Assembly (NCBI GenBank): GCA_037045225.1
Contig: JBAOHZ010000008.1
Span: 1-64,000, forward strand
Length of the DNA: 64,000 nt
Reading direction: 5' to 3'
Source of the DNA: Nitrospira sp.
GTDB lineage: Bacteria; Nitrospirota; Nitrospiria; Nitrospirales; Nitrospiraceae
The position numbers and the translations under genes are program-made. The notes beneath the pieces were generated by a model. It did not search any database. It was not told where the DNA came from and was given only the letters and a program-made list of their open reading frames with translations. This document shows positions 62,095 through 64,000 of this stretch, one piece after another (position 1 is the stretch's first letter; every line of letters starts with the position of its first letter).

Positions 62095-63300
62095 CTATCC
62101 CTCCTCGCTCAGACCATTGATCCGTCCGGGGCCTTTGCCATGTATTTCATCACGGGGTAAGAGATGCCGCGGGGTGTACCTCCAGCTAGCAATCAGGGTG
62201 GGAACGACAGCGCTCGCAATAACGGCCGCCACTAAGAAGGAGTATTGTTCTTGAGTCACGATGCCATGCGCCAGACCATAGAGCGACGAGATGGTGCCGA
62301 ATGTCAAACCCGTGGACATCAACAGCGTGTAGTACCACCGCTCATTTTGGTCCTGTCGAAACAGTCCAATGATCGGATATAGACCGAAGATTTTGGAGGA
62401 GACCTTGCCAGCCAAGAGCGCGAGGAACACCAGCGGAGCAGATAGCAACGCCGGCAGCGAGACGAGAGTACCGGCACGAATGAAATAGAAGGGCGTGAGC
62501 AGCCCCACGGTGAGTGTGCGCAGCCGACGAATCCAGTGCGTATCCTTGGCCGCACTCCCGGCAAGCACCATGCCCGCAATGTATGCAGGAAGCACGGCTT
62601 CGCTACCCGACCATAAGGCCAATGAGCCCAGCCCAAGCAAAATGAGCATCACCCACTTTGTACGGATGGCGGCGGTTCGGTGAGCCAGATGACGGGTTAA
62701 CCATGCGGTAACTGTCGGCAATGACGCCAAGACCAGGGCGCTTCCGAGGACAAAGACGATCGTCTTATAGGTAAATGGAGCGAAGAGTAGACCGAGGACA
62801 ATCACCGTCCCCAGATCATTGATGAAACAGGACCCGAGAATCCCTTTGCCATACTCGGTTTTATTTAGACCGGTTTCAAGCATCACGGCATACACTACCG
62901 CCATGGAGGTCGTCGAAAGGGCCACGCCACAGAGCCAGCTCGCTCGGGAATCCCATCCAAGGACATAGTAGGCAACAGCGGCACACCCGAGAAACGGTGC
63001 CGCGAAACCTACGAAGCCCACCACGTTGACTTCTCGCAGTTTCGACCGCAGTACCTGGGGATCAAGTTCCGCTCCAGCAAGAAAGGTGAGGACGACGGCA
63101 CCAAACGCCGCAAGGAACCGTACCCATTCAGCATTTGGCGTGAGGATTTCTGGCAGCCCCCAGCAGCTCAACAGCGCGGCGGCGGCAACGCCCACACAAA
63201 TTTCGACCAATGCGACCGATACGCGCAGTTGGAACGCGAGGAGGGAAGAGAGGACAGCGAGAGACAGCCAAAGCGATGCAACCGTAAAGATCTGTTCCAT
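62095..63300 (-). CDS. CPA2-type cation:proton antiporter under a fluoride riboswitch
   Basis: A 401-residue polytopic antiporter (KefB/CPA2 fold): about 12 membrane segments, including FLAAFGAVVLTFLAGAELDP, the core ALSTTSMAVVYAVMLETGLNKTEYGK, GSCFINDLGTVIVLGLLF (Asn-Asp pair expected at the ion site), and SGSEAVLPAYIAGMVLAGS. There is no TrkA-N domain. ATG 63300 follows GGAGG. It is preceded by a fluoride riboswitch and attenuator, so it is probably expressed when fluoride is high, perhaps to manage ion or proton balance, or fluoride itself. Confidence 0.88.
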   Translation of the reverse strand: MEQIFTVASLWLSLAVLSSLLAFQLRVSVALVEICVGVAAAALLSCWGLPEILTPNAEWVRFLAAFGAVVLTFLAGAELDPQVLRSKLREVNVVGFVGFAAPFLGCAAVAYYVLGWDSRASWLCGVALSTTSMAVVYAVMLETGLNKTEYGKGILGSCFINDLGTVIVLGLLFAPFTYKTIVFVLGSALVLASLPTVTAWLTRHLAHRTAAIRTKWVMLILLGLGSLALWSGSEAVLPAYIAGMVLAGSAAKDTHWIRRLRTLTVGLLTPFYFIRAGTLVSLPALLSAPLVFLALLAGKVSSKIFGLYPIIGLFRQDQNERWYYTLLMSTGLTFGTISSLYGLAHGIVTQEQYSFLVAAVIASAVVPTLIASWRYTPRHLLPRDEIHGKGPGRINGLSEEG

Positions 63301-63334
63301 TCAACAATCCTCCATCAATTCGACTGCTGGACAT

Positions 63335-63357
63335 AAAAAAACCGCCTGGGAGCGGTT
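63335..63357 (-). terminator. Intrinsic terminator of the fluoride riboswitch
   Basis: Read on the minus strand: AACCGC, loop TCCCAG, GCGGTT, then a run of Ts. It lies between the aptamer and the antiporter start, as expected for a transcription-attenuation platform. Confidence 0.88.
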
Positions 63358-63398
63358 GTCACAGCAATAGGACAACTCCGCAGCTACATCAAGATAGC

Positions 63399-63452
63399 CT
63401 AGGAGTCATCAGCCTTCGGAAAGGCGGTTGACGGGGGACTCCATCCCCTGTT
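63399..63452 (-). promoter_or_regulatory. Fluoride (crcB-type) riboswitch aptamer
   Basis: The minus strand reads GGGGATGGAGTCCCCC, then AACCGCC, a TTTCCGAA loop, GGCTGATGACTCCTA. These are the conserved blocks of fluoride riboswitches in the right order: GGnGATGGnGT, the AACCGCC strand, GGCTGATG, and CTCCT pairing back to the GGAG. With fluoride bound, the downstream terminator should not form, allowing antiporter expression. It lies about 100 bases upstream of the gene. Confidence 0.93.
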
Positions 63453-63707
63453 GCCTGTACATTACTTCAAGTTAGCGGGAGAAGGCTAGCCCTGAAAGCC
63501 CGCATGACGTGAAAGCCCTCTCGGCCGGTCGCGAATGATACCCGGCCAGCGGGATAGTCAAAGAAATTTCCACTAAGCTATCTTTGTGCAAAACGATTCA
63601 GAAGGCACCTGGGAGGAGTTCGCTTTCAAAGCATTTGGTACTAATGCGGAGTTGCGCGTACAGTCCTGAATATACTTGGCACATCGCCTCCCAGTTATTT
63701 CTGGCAA

Positions 63708-63980
63708 TCAGATGGTAGCGCGCACAGCCACGTGCATCATCTGTTCTCCCGAAAGATGGTCAAGATGCACCACCAGGTCCTCAGACTATTGCCATGCGCG
63801 ACGACAATGACCGTTTCTCCGGCCAGTACGTGAGGCTGTATCTTACGTTGATAGTACGCAGCACACGAGCGGCCGTGTCTTGTAAGCTTTCACCGGGCGG
63901 CCTGGCATCATAACTTCGACGCCATAGTAAGACCTGATGCTCTCCATACCGGTTGGCCGTCTTGTCTTTATTCAATCCTT
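63708..63980 (-). pseudogene. gpmA: Phosphoglycerate mutase (GpmA-type), broken C-terminal half
   Basis: Frames taken in order give LNKDKTANRYGEHQVLLWRR, SYDARPPGESLQDTAARVL, then (shifted) YYQRKIQPHVLAGETVIVVA and HGNSLRT, then (shifted again) LVVHLDHLSGEQMM up to a stop at 63708. This is the second half of 2,3-bisphosphoglycerate-dependent phosphoglycerate mutase, including the catalytic His in VVAHGNS. The first half is absent, and at least two frameshifts break it. Confidence 0.82.
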
Positions 63981-64000
63981 ATAAACTTCCATACATCCGC

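Overview
The window looks like a bacterial chromosome segment, most likely Nitrospira or a close relative, carrying an integrated and partly decayed conjugative plasmid. The Nitrospira reading rests on the mix of core genes: phosphoketolase, small cytochrome c, DUF1207 outer membrane protein, many small lipoproteins, NtrC-type two-component genes and short palindromic repeats. It is a judgement from memory, not a search. The flanks (1-16.8 kb and about 53.7-64 kb) are chromosomal in style. The middle (about 16.8-53.7 kb) is accessory.

Left flank, almost all on the minus strand: the start of a phosphoketolase gene; a monohaem cytochrome c; a tripartite efflux operon whose genes overlap or abut (a substrate-binding-protein/TolC fusion, a HlyD adaptor, an RbbA-like double ATPase with its own permease, an ABC-2 permease), followed by a DUF1207 protein; a zinc alcohol dehydrogenase; a GT39 membrane glycosyltransferase; a cupin; and two more ABC-2 permeases. 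The ATPase of those last permeases is cut through just before its Walker B motif at about 16,820. There foreign DNA begins.

Middle: a palindromic repeat, an IS5-family (IS427-like) element and several broken genes lead into plasmid functions. These are a relaxase/MobC pair, a RepA initiator with iterons and a DnaA box, parAB with a regulatory region, and a tyrosine recombinase. A 10 kb cargo stretch follows with toxin-antitoxin pairs (ParDE, DUF1778/GNAT, a dead HigB with live HigA, PIN/Xis-like), remnants of umuC and an HNH nuclease, a Fic protein and RadC. Then comes a complete VirB/VirD4 type IV secretion operon (B2-B3-B4-B6-B5-B8-B9-B10-B11-D4), a lipoprotein, an LPD7 protein, TraX and TrbM. 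Together these could replicate, segregate and transfer a plasmid.

The most interesting pattern in the accessory region is four related leader regions. Each has a hairpin about 25 nt upstream of a minus-strand gene (starts at 30622, 32656, 37512 and 53019), and two of them are clearly alike over about 250 nt. Their shared orientation and association with RadC and small plasmid proteins suggest a coordinated regulon, possibly the single-stranded-DNA promoters (Frpo/ssi type) of a plasmid leading region.

Right flank: lipoprotein, DUF486 protein, MFS transporter, a secreted two-repeat protein, a sigma-54 response regulator with its histidine kinase, a broken CHASE3 sensor, a DMT (DUF606) protein, and a CPA2-type antiporter preceded by a clear fluoride riboswitch with a terminator. 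The window ends in a broken phosphoglycerate mutase fragment. An imperfect repeat of about 350 bp, including the tail of the response regulator gene, occurs twice here.
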